DNA of 64,000 bases from JADJQU01 sp035490315 (lineage in GTDB: Bacteria; Planctomycetota; UBA1135; GCA-002686595). Within the stretch, counting starts at the first letter, position 1, and each line of letters opens with the position of its first letter. Location: positions 14,108 to 78,107 of the forward strand of contig DATHET010000048.1 in assembly GCA_035490315.1 (NCBI GenBank). The letters are read 5' to 3'. Below the pieces are notes generated by a model. The model worked only from the letters and a program-made list of their open reading frames with translations, was not told where the DNA came from and ran no database searches. Positions 34,086-42,988 of the stretch are shown here, in pieces. Made by a program: the position numbers and the translations under genes.

Positions 34086-35141
34086 TCAGCGCAGGCCGGC
34101 GTTGATCGAGGCCAGGGTTTTCGAGCCGGGGCACAGGTCGGATTCGCCCAGCGAGTTCAGCGGCGTGCCGACCGTGCCGAGGTGGTGGTGCAGGTCCTTG
34201 GGATCGCGGTCGACGTACAGGAGGCCGGTGACCAGCTCGCCCTGGGCCGCATGCTCCTCGAGGTAATTGAGCGCGCGCACGCGGTTGGTCGGATCGAAGT
34301 CGAGCGCGAGCTTGCGCAGGCGCAGCACGCTGCCATCGGGCTGTGCGAGCTCTTCCACCGTCCCCGGCGCCTGCTCCAGCACCATTTCCTCGTGATCCAT
34401 GATGACGTCGATCTGGTTGACGGCTTCGTTGTGCTCGCGCACCCAGTCGTAGCTCTTGGTCGACCCGGCGTGGTTGTTGAAAGCTACGCAGGGGCTGATC
34501 ACGTCGAGGAAAGCGGCGCCGCGGTGCTCGATCGCGGCCTTGAGCAGCGGGACCAGTTGCTCCTTGTCGCCCGAGAAGCTGCGCGCGACGAAGCTCGCGC
34601 CGAGCTTGATCGCCATCGAGATCATGTCGATCGGCTTGTCGGTGTTGACGTCGCCCTTCTTCATGGTCGAGCCCTCGTCGGCCGTCGCCGAGCGCTGGCC
34701 CTTGGTCAGACCGTACACGCCGTTGTTCTCGACGATGTAGATCATGTCGACGCCGCGGCGGATCGAGTGGGCGAACTGGCCGAAGCCGATCGAAGCCGAG
34801 TCGCCGTCGCCGGACACGCCGAGATAGATCAATTCGCGGTTCGCCAGGTTCGCGCCGGTCAGCACCGAGGGCATGCGGCCGTGCACGCTGTTGAATCCAT
34901 GCGACGCGCCGAGGAAATAGGTCGGTGTCTTCGACGAGCAGCCGATGCCGGAGAGCTTCGCGACGCGGTGCGGGGCGATCGACAGCTCGTAGAAGGCTTG
35001 CACGATCGCCGCGCTGATCGAATCGTGGCCGCAACCGGCGCACAGGGTCGAGATCGCGCCCTCGTAGTCGCGGCGCGTGCAGCCCTGCTCGTTCTTGACC
35101 AGCGAGGCGTGGTGGAACTTCGGGCGGGGAATCCAGGTCAT
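34086..35141 (-). CDS. korB: 2-oxoacid:ferredoxin oxidoreductase, beta subunit
   Basis: A 351-aa thiamine-diphosphate subunit. It has CAGCGH (Cys34, Cys37), GIGCSS (Cys68) and a late SPC (Cys218) as ligands of one [4Fe-4S] cluster, the metal/TPP motif GDGDSASIG near residues 111-119, and ENNGVYGLT at 138-146. With the alpha subunit it oxidatively decarboxylates a 2-oxoacid, probably 2-oxoglutarate, to the acyl-CoA and passes electrons to ferredoxin. It starts by ATGA overlap with korA. The substrate is inferred from the KorAB arrangement and not certain. Confidence 0.93.
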   Translation of the reverse strand: MTWIPRPKFHHASLVKNEQGCTRRDYEGAISTLCAGCGHDSISAAIVQAFYELSIAPHRVAKLSGIGCSSKTPTYFLGASHGFNSVHGRMPSVLTGANLANRELIYLGVSGDGDSASIGFGQFAHSIRRGVDMIYIVENNGVYGLTKGQRSATADEGSTMKKGDVNTDKPIDMISMAIKLGASFVARSFSGDKEQLVPLLKAAIEHRGAAFLDVISPCVAFNNHAGSTKSYDWVREHNEAVNQIDVIMDHEEMVLEQAPGTVEELAQPDGSVLRLRKLALDFDPTNRVRALNYLEEHAAQGELVTGLLYVDRDPKDLHHHLGTVGTPLNSLGESDLCPGSKTLASINAGLR

Positions 35142-36973
35142 CGCTTCACCTTCCCGTTGGCGACCGGCATGGCGCGGCCACAGCGTTCGCGGATTTCCTT
35201 GACGATGAAGCGCGCCGTGATCGGCGTGCCGTCGTAGTGCAGGACGCTCTTCACGTGGTTCGGGTCGATCTGGCACTCGTGCACGAGCAGGAGCTTCATC
35301 TGCGCGTCGCGATTCTGCTCGACCAGGAACACCGTGTCGTGGGACAGGACGAATTCGGCGACGTCGGCGCTGAAGGGGAAGCCGCGCACGCGCATCGCGT
35401 CGAGGAACAGTCCCTCGGCGGCGAGCAGCGTCAAGGCCTCGTCCATCGCGGGCGAAGTCGAGCCGTAGTAGACGACGCCGATCGTGGTCGGCTCGCTCGC
35501 CGGGTGCATCACCGGCTGGGGCAGGAGCCGCTTCGCCGTCTCGAACTTGCGCTCCAGCCGCGTCATGTTCTCGAGGTAATCTGGCCCGGCTTCCGAGTAT
35601 TTCGCGTCGCGGTCCTTGGTCGTGCCGCGCGTGAAAAACGAGCCGCGCGTCGCGTGGCTGCCCGGCCAGGTGCGCACGGTGATCCCGTCCTCGTCGACGT
35701 CGCGGTAGCGGCCGAAGGGACGGCCCTCGTCGAGTTCCTTCGCGCCGATGACCTTGCCGCGGTCCATGCGCTTGGAGTCGTCCCAGACGAAGGGCTCGCA
35801 CATGCGGTCGTTCATGCCGATGTCGAGGTCGAGCATCACGAACACCGGCGTCTGCAGGCGGTCGGCGAGGTCGAAGGCCTGGGCGCCGAGGTCGAAGCAC
35901 TCCTTGGGATCCTCGGGGAAGACCAGGATGTGCTTGGTGTCGCCGTGCGAAGCGTAGGCGCAGGAGATCAGGTCGGCCTGTTGCGTGCGCGTCGGCATGC
36001 CCGTCGAGGGACCGCCGCGCTGCACGTCGAAGATCACCGCGGGGATCTCGGCGAAATACGCCAGACCCAGGAATTCCTGCATCAGCGAGATCCCAGGACC
36101 AGAGGTCGCGGTGAAAGCGCGCGCTCCGTTCCAGGCGGCGCCGATCACCATCCCGATCGAGGCCAGCTCGTCCTCGGCCTGGATGATCGCGAAGCGCTTG
36201 GTGCCGTCGGGATTCGTGCGGTACTTGTTGCAGTACTTCTGGAATGCCTCGGCCAGCGACGAGGAGGGCGTGATCGGGTACCAGGCCGCTACCGTCGCGC
36301 CGCCGTAGAGCGCGCCGAGCGCCGAGGCGGCGTTGCCGTCGATGAAGATGCGCTCGCCGACCTTGTCGCGGCGCTCGACTTTCAGCTCGAAAGGCGAGGG
36401 CAGATTCGCGCTGGCCCAGGCGCGGCCAAGGTCGAGCGAATCAAGGTTGGGCTGCAGGAGCTTCTCCTTGCCCTTGTACTGCTCCGCGATCAGCTTCGAG
36501 ACCACTTCGCGCTCGATGCCGAGCAGCTGCGACAGGGCGCCGACGTAGATGATGTTCTTGAACACCTGGCGCTGGCGCGCGTCCTTGTAGCGCTCGTTGC
36601 ACATCGCGGTCAGCGGCATGCACAGCGTGGTGACGTCGCCGCGCAGCTTCGAAGCCGGAATCGGCCGGGTCGAGTCGTAGAACAGGAATCCGCCCGACTC
36701 GATCTCGGCGATGTCCGCGTCCCAGGTCTGCTGGTTCATCGCGACCATCAGGTCCACGCCGCCGCGACGGCCGAGCCAGCCCTTCTCGCTGACGCGCACC
36801 TCGTACCAGGTGGGCAAGCCCTGGATGTTCGAAGGGAAAATGTTGCGCGGCGAGACCGGCACGCCCATGCGCAGGATCGATTTGGCGAAGAGCATGTTCG
36901 CCGACGCCGAGCCCGAGCCATTGACGTTGGCGAACTTGATCACGAAATCGTTGACGCGACTCAGCTGCGGCAT
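35138..36973 (-). CDS. korA: 2-oxoacid:ferredoxin oxidoreductase, fused gamma-alpha subunit
   Basis: A 611-aa protein. The N-terminal gamma-type domain (VNGSGSASANMLFAKSILRMG and FPSNIQGLPTWYEVR) is fused to the alpha domain. The latter contains WYPITPSSS, QAEDELASIGMVIGAAWNG and a TSGPGISLMQE segment that places it in the KorA/VorA group. The C-terminal domain completes the transketolase-like fold. It forms the enzyme with KorB. Its ATG overlaps the end of the upstream flavoprotein/ferredoxin gene by 13 bases, so all three are in one operon. Confidence 0.94.
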   Translation of the reverse strand: MPQLSRVNDFVIKFANVNGSGSASANMLFAKSILRMGVPVSPRNIFPSNIQGLPTWYEVRVSEKGWLGRRGGVDLMVAMNQQTWDADIAEIESGGFLFYDSTRPIPASKLRGDVTTLCMPLTAMCNERYKDARQRQVFKNIIYVGALSQLLGIEREVVSKLIAEQYKGKEKLLQPNLDSLDLGRAWASANLPSPFELKVERRDKVGERIFIDGNAASALGALYGGATVAAWYPITPSSSLAEAFQKYCNKYRTNPDGTKRFAIIQAEDELASIGMVIGAAWNGARAFTATSGPGISLMQEFLGLAYFAEIPAVIFDVQRGGPSTGMPTRTQQADLISCAYASHGDTKHILVFPEDPKECFDLGAQAFDLADRLQTPVFVMLDLDIGMNDRMCEPFVWDDSKRMDRGKVIGAKELDEGRPFGRYRDVDEDGITVRTWPGSHATRGSFFTRGTTKDRDAKYSEAGPDYLENMTRLERKFETAKRLLPQPVMHPASEPTTIGVVYYGSTSPAMDEALTLLAAEGLFLDAMRVRGFPFSADVAEFVLSHDTVFLVEQNRDAQMKLLLVHECQIDPNHVKSVLHYDGTPITARFIVKEIRERCGRAMPVANGKVKR

Positions 36974-38745
36974 GCTTCCCCCGCGTAGGTCATTTCCAGC
37001 AGATATTTCTGCATGTCCCAGGCTCCGGTCGGGCAGCGCTCGGCGCACAGGCCGCAGTGCAGACACACGTCCTCGTCCTTGACCATGACGCGCGTCGTCT
37101 TCAATTCACCGGAGACGTAGAGCGCCTGGGTCAGCTCGAGCGCCGGTGCGCGCAGCCGATGGCGCAGATCAGTTTCCTCGCCATTTTTCGTGAACGTGAT
37201 GCAGTCCATCGGGCAGATGTCGACGCAGGCGTCGCACTCGATGCACAGCTTGTCGCTGAACACGGTCTGCACGTCGCAGTTGAGACAGCGCTGAGCTTCG
37301 GCGAAAGCCAGCTTGTCGTCGAACCCGAGCTCGACCTCCATCTTGATGTCCTTGAGCACCACCTCTTTTTCGCGCAGCGGGACTTTCTTGCGCGCGTCGT
37401 TCGAGGGCGAGTTGTCGTAGCTCCACTCGTGGATGCCCATCTTCTGGCCGATCACGTCCACTGCGAGCTGCGGCCGGTGCGCGAGGTCCTCGCCGTGGCA
37501 GAGCTTGTCGATCGACACCGCGGCTTCGTGGCCGTGAGCGACGGCCCAGATGATGTTCTTCGGCCCGAAAGCCGCGTCGCCGCCGAAGAACACGCGCGGA
37601 TGCGTCGATTGCATCGTCTTCGTGTCGACCTTCGGCATGTCCCACTCGTCGAATTCGATGCCGATGTCGCGCTCGATCCAGGGGAAAGCGTTTTCCTGGC
37701 CGACCGCGACCAGGACGTCGTCGCACTCGAGCACGACGTCGGGCTCGCCGGTCGGGACCAGCTGCCGCTTGCCCTTCGCGTCCTTGACCGAGTGAACCTT
37801 TTCGAAGCGCACGCCGCGCAATTTGCCCGCGTCGTGCACGAATTCCTTGGGCACCATGTAGTTGAGGATCGGGATGCCTTCGTGCATCGCGTCCTCCTTC
37901 TCCCACGGCGAGGCCTTCATCTCCTCGAAGCCCGAGCGCACCACGACCGTGACCGATTCACCGCCGAGGCGGCGCGACGAACGGCAGCAATCCATCGCCG
38001 TGTTGCCGCCGCCCAGGACGATGACGCGCTTGCCGATCTTCGTCGTGTGGCCGAAGGAAACGCTGGAAAGCCAGTCGATCCCGATGTGGATGTTCGCGCC
38101 GGCTTCCTGGCGGCCGGGCATCGGAAGCTCGCGTCCGCGCGGAGCTCCGCAGCCGACGAAAATCGCGTCGTAGGGCTCGGCGAGCAGGGCGCGCAGGCTC
38201 GCGATCTTCTGGCCGGCGCGCAGCTCGACGCCCAGGTTCATGACCAGGTCGACTTCCTCGTCGAGCACAGATTCCGGCAGGCGGAACTTCGGGATCTGCG
38301 TGCGCATCATGCCGCCCGCGAAGGGATCGGCTTCGTAGATCACGACCTCGTAGCCCTGGGGCACCAGATCGCGAGCGACGGTCAAGGACGCGGGCCCGGC
38401 TCCGATGCAGGCGATGCGCTTCCCATTTTTCTTCTCCGGCACCTCGGGCAGGCGGTCGCTGATGTCGCCCTTGTAGTCGGCGGCGACACGCTTGAGCCTG
38501 CAGATCGCCACCGGCTCCTTCTCGACCCGCACGCGCCGGCAGGCCGGCTCGCAAGGCCGGTCGCAGGTCCGCCCGAGGATCCCCGGGAAGACGTTCGAGT
38601 GCCAGTTGAGCATGTACGCATCCGCGTAGCGCCCGGCGGCGATCATGCGGATGTACTCAGGGACAGGCGTGTGCGCGGGGCACGCCCACTGGCAGTCGAC
38701 GACCCGGTGGAAGTACTCCGGGTTCCCGATATCGGTCGGATCCAA
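36961..38745 (-). CDS. GltD-like FAD/NAD(P) oxidoreductase with C-terminal 2x[4Fe-4S] ferredoxin domain
   Basis: A 594-aa protein. The N-terminal Fe-S region of the GltD type uses Cys18, 22, 61, 65, 69 and 82. It is followed by an FAD site (ACIGAGPASL) and an NAD(P) site (VLGGGNTAMD). The C-terminal ~90 residues carry two clusters (CIECDACVDICP and CLHCGLCAERCP). It most likely moves electrons between NAD(P)H and ferredoxin for the KorAB enzyme encoded downstream. The start is TTG 38745, chosen because a strong Shine-Dalgarno GAGGAGGA lies 8 bases upstream and the protein then begins exactly where relatives do. ATG 38814 would add 23 residues. Confidence 0.9.
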   Translation of the reverse strand: MDPTDIGNPEYFHRVVDCQWACPAHTPVPEYIRMIAAGRYADAYMLNWHSNVFPGILGRTCDRPCEPACRRVRVEKEPVAICRLKRVAADYKGDISDRLPEVPEKKNGKRIACIGAGPASLTVARDLVPQGYEVVIYEADPFAGGMMRTQIPKFRLPESVLDEEVDLVMNLGVELRAGQKIASLRALLAEPYDAIFVGCGAPRGRELPMPGRQEAGANIHIGIDWLSSVSFGHTTKIGKRVIVLGGGNTAMDCCRSSRRLGGESVTVVVRSGFEEMKASPWEKEDAMHEGIPILNYMVPKEFVHDAGKLRGVRFEKVHSVKDAKGKRQLVPTGEPDVVLECDDVLVAVGQENAFPWIERDIGIEFDEWDMPKVDTKTMQSTHPRVFFGGDAAFGPKNIIWAVAHGHEAAVSIDKLCHGEDLAHRPQLAVDVIGQKMGIHEWSYDNSPSNDARKKVPLREKEVVLKDIKMEVELGFDDKLAFAEAQRCLNCDVQTVFSDKLCIECDACVDICPMDCITFTKNGEETDLRHRLRAPALELTQALYVSGELKTTRVMVKDEDVCLHCGLCAERCPTGAWDMQKYLLEMTYAGEACRS

Positions 38746-38753
38746 GGCCTTGG

Positions 38754-38761
38754 TCCTCCTC
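38754..38761 (-). promoter_or_regulatory. Shine-Dalgarno site deciding a TTG start
   Basis: On the minus strand this reads GAGGAGGA, 8 bases before TTG 38745. It is one of the strongest ribosome-binding sites in the window and supports the TTG start over the upstream ATG at 38814. Confidence 0.7.
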
Positions 38762-38950
38762 AATGAACCGCGTGTCGCCGGAGGAGATCTCACGGCGCAC
38801 GAGGCGCCGCACATCTTAGCTTCCCGGGAGGCTCCGAGGAGGATTCCGGCCTGCTTCTCCCGCCCGCGGAGGGCTTGCCAGGAAAGCTTTTCGACCGACT
38901 CCGCGCCGGAGCGTATCGTGTTCGACCCTGACCCCTGCCTTACGACGACC

Positions 38951-39184
38951 ATGCCCAGCTTCCGACTCGAACTCGACGCGCCCAACAACATCGTTCTCGT
39001 CATGGTGACGGAGGACGACGGCAGCGAGCACGATTACCAGTTCGACTTCGACCCGCGCTCGGGTCGCTACGAGTTCTCCGAGCGCGACCTGCTCGAGCGC
39101 GATTTCGGCGCGGAGTGGGTCGAGGAGATGGACGAGGCGGTTCGCAAGGCGATCTCGCGCGCCGTCGCCTCGCCCGGAAAGTGA
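38951..39184 (+). CDS. Small acidic protein of unknown function
   Basis: A 77-aa protein with ~25 Asp or Glu residues. It begins with a beta-like stretch (FRLELDAPNNIVLVMVTEDDG), then FDFDPRSGRYEFSERDLL, and ends in a helix (WVEEMDEAVRKAISRAV). It is not similar to any family I know. ATG 38951 is the only good start. It lies 34 bases upstream of deoB on the same strand and could be the first gene of that operon. Divergent from the GltD-like gene. Confidence 0.6.
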   Translation: MPSFRLELDAPNNIVLVMVTEDDGSEHDYQFDFDPRSGRYEFSERDLLERDFGAEWVEEMDEAVRKAISRAVASPGK

Positions 39185-39218
39185 GCCCGGGTCGCGACAC
39201 CAGCGGCTCGACCACGCC

Positions 39219-40394
39219 ATGCGCCGCGTATTCCTGATCGTTCTCGATTCGCTCGGCTGCGGAGCCATGCCCGATGCCGCGGACTTCGGCGACAGCGGCG
39301 CGCACACCCTCGATCACCTCGTGCAGTCGGCGGGCGGATTGGACGCCCCGCGGCTCGTCGCGCTCGGCCTGGGCAACATCGAAGGCGTCGCGAGCTTGCC
39401 GCGCGCGAGCAAGCCCGCCGGAGCCTTCGGCCGCTGCGCGGAGCGCTCGCCCGGCAAGGACACTTCGACGGGTCACTGGGAGATGATGGGCCTGGTGCTC
39501 GAGAAGCAGTTCCCGGTCTTCCCCAACGGATTTCCCCCGGAGATCATCGATCCCTTCGTCGACCGCGGGATGCTGCCGGGAATCCTGTGCAACCGGCCGG
39601 CTTCGGGCACAACCGTGATCGAGGAGCTCGGCGCGGAGCACATCGCGACCGGCAAGCCGATCGTCTACACCAGCGCCGATTCCGTGTTCCAGGTCGCCGC
39701 GCACGAGGTGCATTTCGGCCTCGAGCGCCTCTACGAAGTGTGCGAGATCGCGCGCAAGATCCTCAATCCCTACGGCGTCGGCCGCGTGATCGCACGGCCC
39801 TTCGTCGGCGAGCCCGGTGCTTTCCAGCGCACCTACAATCGCCGCGATTATTCGCTGTTGCCGTTCCAGAAGACGGCTCTCGATCGTTTGAAAGCCGCGG
39901 GCCTTCCCGTGGTCGGCGTCGGCAAGATCAGCGACATCTTCGCGGGCCAGGGCCTGACGAAAGACGTCCACACCGAAGGCAATGTCGACGGCATGCGCGC
40001 GACGATCGAGCTGGCGCGCACGCAGAAAAACGGCCTGATTTTCGTCAATCTGGTCGACTTCGACATGCTGTACGGTCATCGGCGCGACGCGCAGGGCTAT
40101 CGCCGCGCGATCGAAGCCTTCGACCGCGACCTGGTCCAATTGGAAAGCGGATTGCGCGAGGACGATCTCGTGCTCCTGACCGCCGATCACGGCAACGATC
40201 CGACCTTTTCCGCGACGACCGATCACACGCGCGAATACGTGCCGATCCTGGCCTGCGGCAAGCGCGTGAAGGCCGGAGCAGCGCTCGGCACGCGCGCGAG
40301 CTTCGCCGACATCGGCGCGACCGTCGAAGAGGCGCTGGGCCTCGTCCCGCAGGGCCCGGGCAAGTCCTTCCTGTCCACGCTGCTCGCCCGATGA
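39219..40394 (+). CDS. deoB: Phosphopentomutase
   Basis: A 391-aa cytoplasmic enzyme of the alkaline phosphatase superfamily, converting ribose-1-phosphate and deoxyribose-1-phosphate to the 5-phosphates. Motifs are VLDSLGCGAMPDA at residues 8-20, KDTSTGHWEMMG near 80, VNLVDFDMLYGHRRD, and TADHGNDP followed by TDHTREY for the two Mn ions. Length matches the family. First clear gene of a four-gene nucleoside operon: it overlaps the phosphorylase gene by ATGA. Confidence 0.96.
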   Translation: MRRVFLIVLDSLGCGAMPDAADFGDSGAHTLDHLVQSAGGLDAPRLVALGLGNIEGVASLPRASKPAGAFGRCAERSPGKDTSTGHWEMMGLVLEKQFPVFPNGFPPEIIDPFVDRGMLPGILCNRPASGTTVIEELGAEHIATGKPIVYTSADSVFQVAAHEVHFGLERLYEVCEIARKILNPYGVGRVIARPFVGEPGAFQRTYNRRDYSLLPFQKTALDRLKAAGLPVVGVGKISDIFAGQGLTKDVHTEGNVDGMRATIELARTQKNGLIFVNLVDFDMLYGHRRDAQGYRRAIEAFDRDLVQLESGLREDDLVLLTADHGNDPTFSATTDHTREYVPILACGKRVKAGAALGTRASFADIGATVEEALGLVPQGPGKSFLSTLLAR

Positions 40395-41698
40395 ACGTTC
40401 GCGAAGTCCTGCTGAAGAAGCGCGACGGCGGCGAGCTCGACGACGCCGAGATCGAAAATTTCATCGCCGGAGCCGTCGACGGCAGCATTCCCGACTACCA
40501 GACGAGCGTCCTGCTGAGCTCGATCTTCCGCCACGGATTCACGGTGCGCGAGCTGGTCGCCTGGACGCGCGCGATGTTGAACAGCGGCACGCAGCTGCAG
40601 CTGGAACGGATCCAGAAACCGAAGATCGACAAGCATTCGACGGGCGGAGTCGGCGACAAGGTCTCGATCCCGCTCGCTCCCGCGGTGGCGGCCTGCGGCG
40701 TCGCGGTTCCGATGATCTCGGGCCGCGGGCTGGGTCACACCGGCGGGACGCTCGACAAGCTCGAGTCGATCCCCGGTTTTCGCACCCAGCTCGAGCCCGA
40801 GGAATTCGCCCGCGTCCTCGAGACCTGCGGCCTGGCGCTCGGCGGACAGACGCCGCAGATCGTGCCCGCGGACCGCAAGTTCTACGCGCTGCGCGACGCG
40901 ACCGGCCTGGTCGAATCGATCCCGCTGATCGCGAGCTCGATCCTGGCCAAGAAGCTCGCCGAGGGTCTCGATGGGCTGGTGCTCGACGTCAAGTTCGGCT
41001 CGGGCGCCTTCCTGCCGCAGATGGATCGCGGCCGCGAGCTCGCGCGCACGATGAAGAGCCTGGCGAAAGCGATGAAGCTGCGCGCCAGCGTTTTCTTGAC
41101 TTCGATGGACCAGCCGCTGGGCGAGAGCGCGGGGCACACACTGGAGATCGCCGAGTCGATCGCCTGCCTGCGCGGCGGCGGCCCCGCGGATCTGCGCGAG
41201 CTCGTCGAGGTTCAAGGCGCCGAAATGCTGCGCCTCGGCGGCGTCGCGCGCGACGAGGACGACGGGCGCGAGCGCATCCGCCAGGCCCTCGATTCGGGCC
41301 GAGCCCTCGAGGTTTTCCGCCGCGTCGTCGAAGCCCAGGGCGGCGATGCGACGGTGATCGACGAGCCGGCGCGGCTGCCCGCAGCCTGGGACGTCTTCGT
41401 CGTCACCGCTGCGCGCGCCGGCTGGTTCTCCTACACCAACGTGCGCGAAGTGGGCAACGCGATCATCGAGCTCGGCGGCGGCCGCCAGCGCGTCGAGGAC
41501 AGCGTCGATCCCAGCGTGGGCATCCGTTTCCCGTTCAAGGCTGGTGCGCAGGTCGAGCGCGGCCAGCCGCTCTTCGAAGTGCACCATCGGGCAAGCCACA
41601 CCCTCGAGCCCGCGCTCACTTGCCTTGCTCGAGCCTTCGAGATCGCCGACGAGCGTCCGAACCTCGGCCCGTTGATCGCGGAACGAATGCAAGGATAG
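40391..41698 (+). CDS. pdp: Pyrimidine-nucleoside (thymidine) phosphorylase
   Basis: A 435-aa member of the thymidine/pyrimidine-nucleoside phosphorylase family. It has the family signature SGRGLGHTGGTLDKLE, the phosphate-binding KHSTGGVGDK, and a C-terminal domain. It splits thymidine, deoxyuridine or uridine into base and (deoxy)ribose-1-phosphate, the substrate of the upstream deoB product. The start is fixed by the ATGA overlap with deoB. Either thymidine phosphorylase (deoA) or the broader pdp type is possible; the sequence does not decide. Confidence 0.93.
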   Translation: MNVREVLLKKRDGGELDDAEIENFIAGAVDGSIPDYQTSVLLSSIFRHGFTVRELVAWTRAMLNSGTQLQLERIQKPKIDKHSTGGVGDKVSIPLAPAVAACGVAVPMISGRGLGHTGGTLDKLESIPGFRTQLEPEEFARVLETCGLALGGQTPQIVPADRKFYALRDATGLVESIPLIASSILAKKLAEGLDGLVLDVKFGSGAFLPQMDRGRELARTMKSLAKAMKLRASVFLTSMDQPLGESAGHTLEIAESIACLRGGGPADLRELVEVQGAEMLRLGGVARDEDDGRERIRQALDSGRALEVFRRVVEAQGGDATVIDEPARLPAAWDVFVVTAARAGWFSYTNVREVGNAIIELGGGRQRVEDSVDPSVGIRFPFKAGAQVERGQPLFEVHHRASHTLEPALTCLARAFEIADERPNLGPLIAERMQG

Positions 41699-41734
41699 TT
41701 GGCGCGCGGAGGTCGCGTTCGTAGGCTCAGCCGC

Positions 41735-42988
41735 GTGATCGCCGCACGCGCCCTGCTGGGAATCGCCTTCTTCATCGCGGTCGCGTGGCTCCTTTCTCCC
41801 AGAAAACTGGGACTGCAGTGGCGCGCAGTCGCCGGCGGATTGGTGCTGCAGGTCCTGCTGGCCGGATTGATCCTGAAGACCGCGGGCGGCCGTCAATTCT
41901 TCGAGAGCGCGGCGGAATTCATCCGCGGCCTGGTGTCGATGGCGGCGCCGGGAGCTCGCGCGGTGTTCGGCTCGCTCGCCGATCCCTCGGGACCCGCGGG
42001 CTTCATTTTCGCCTTCGCCGGCTCCGGCCTGGTCGTGATCATCTTCGTCTCGGCCCTGTTCAGCGTGCTCTACCACCTCGGCCTGATGCAGGTCCTGGTC
42101 TGGCTGCTGGCAAAGGTCATGAGCAAGACCATGGGCCTTTCGGGCGGCGAGTCGATGGCCGCGGCCGCGAACATCTTCATGGGCCAGACCGAAGCGCCGC
42201 TGGTGATCCGGCCCTACGTCGCCGGCATGACCAACTCGGAGCTGAACGCCTTGATGACCGGCGGCTTCGCGACGATCGCGGGCTCGGTGATGGCGGTCTA
42301 CATGGGAATCCTGGGACCGGAGATCGCGCCGCACCTGGTGACCGCGAGCGTCATGAGCGCGCCGGCCTCGTTCGTGATCGCGAAAACGATCCTGCCGGAG
42401 ACGCAGGTCAGCGCGACGGCCGGCAAGGTCGAGCTCAAGATCGAGCGCAACGCCGGAAACCTGATCGAGGCCGCCGCGAACGGCACGAGCGACGGACTGC
42501 GCCTGTGGCTCAACGTGATGGCGATGCTGATCGCCTTCATCGCGCTGGTCACCTTGATCAACTGGCCGCTGGGTTGGATCGGAGATCAAATCGGCATCGC
42601 TGGCTTGAGCCTCGCGCGCATCTTCTCGTGGATCTTCGCGCCGGTCGCGTGGCTGATGGGAGTCCAGGGCTGGCACGACTGCCAGTTGATGGGGGGCTTG
42701 CTCGGAACGCAGGTGTCCGTGAACGAATTCGTCGCGTACCAGGAGCTCGCGAAAGTCCTGCCCAGCAGCGGCCACGAAGTCGTGTTCGAGAACGCGCGCT
42801 CGGCGAAGATGGCGGCCTATGCCCTGTGCGGGTTCGCGAATTTTTCCTCGATCGGAATCCAGCTCGGCGGAATCACCGCGCTCGCGCCCGAGCGCAAGTC
42901 GGACCTGTCGCGGCTCGCGCTCAAGGCGATGATCGGAGGCGCGATGGCCTGTTGGATGACGGCGACGATCGCGGGGTTGTTCCTGTGA
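41735..42988 (+). CDS. nupC: Concentrative nucleoside transporter (NupC/CNT family)
   Basis: A 417-aa inner-membrane symporter. The central region has the CNT hallmarks: GQTEAPLVIRPY, GFATIAGSVMAVYMG and, near the C-terminus, NEFVAYQEL and GFANFSSIGIQLGG. About ten hydrophobic segments. It would import nucleosides with Na+ or H+, feeding the flanking phosphorylases. The start is GTG 41735, right before the first helix; TTG 41699 directly at the pdp stop is the alternative. Its TGA overlaps the GTG of the next gene. Confidence 0.94.
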   Translation: MIAARALLGIAFFIAVAWLLSPRKLGLQWRAVAGGLVLQVLLAGLILKTAGGRQFFESAAEFIRGLVSMAAPGARAVFGSLADPSGPAGFIFAFAGSGLVVIIFVSALFSVLYHLGLMQVLVWLLAKVMSKTMGLSGGESMAAAANIFMGQTEAPLVIRPYVAGMTNSELNALMTGGFATIAGSVMAVYMGILGPEIAPHLVTASVMSAPASFVIAKTILPETQVSATAGKVELKIERNAGNLIEAAANGTSDGLRLWLNVMAMLIAFIALVTLINWPLGWIGDQIGIAGLSLARIFSWIFAPVAWLMGVQGWHDCQLMGGLLGTQVSVNEFVAYQELAKVLPSSGHEVVFENARSAKMAAYALCGFANFSSIGIQLGGITALAPERKSDLSRLALKAMIGGAMACWMTATIAGLFL

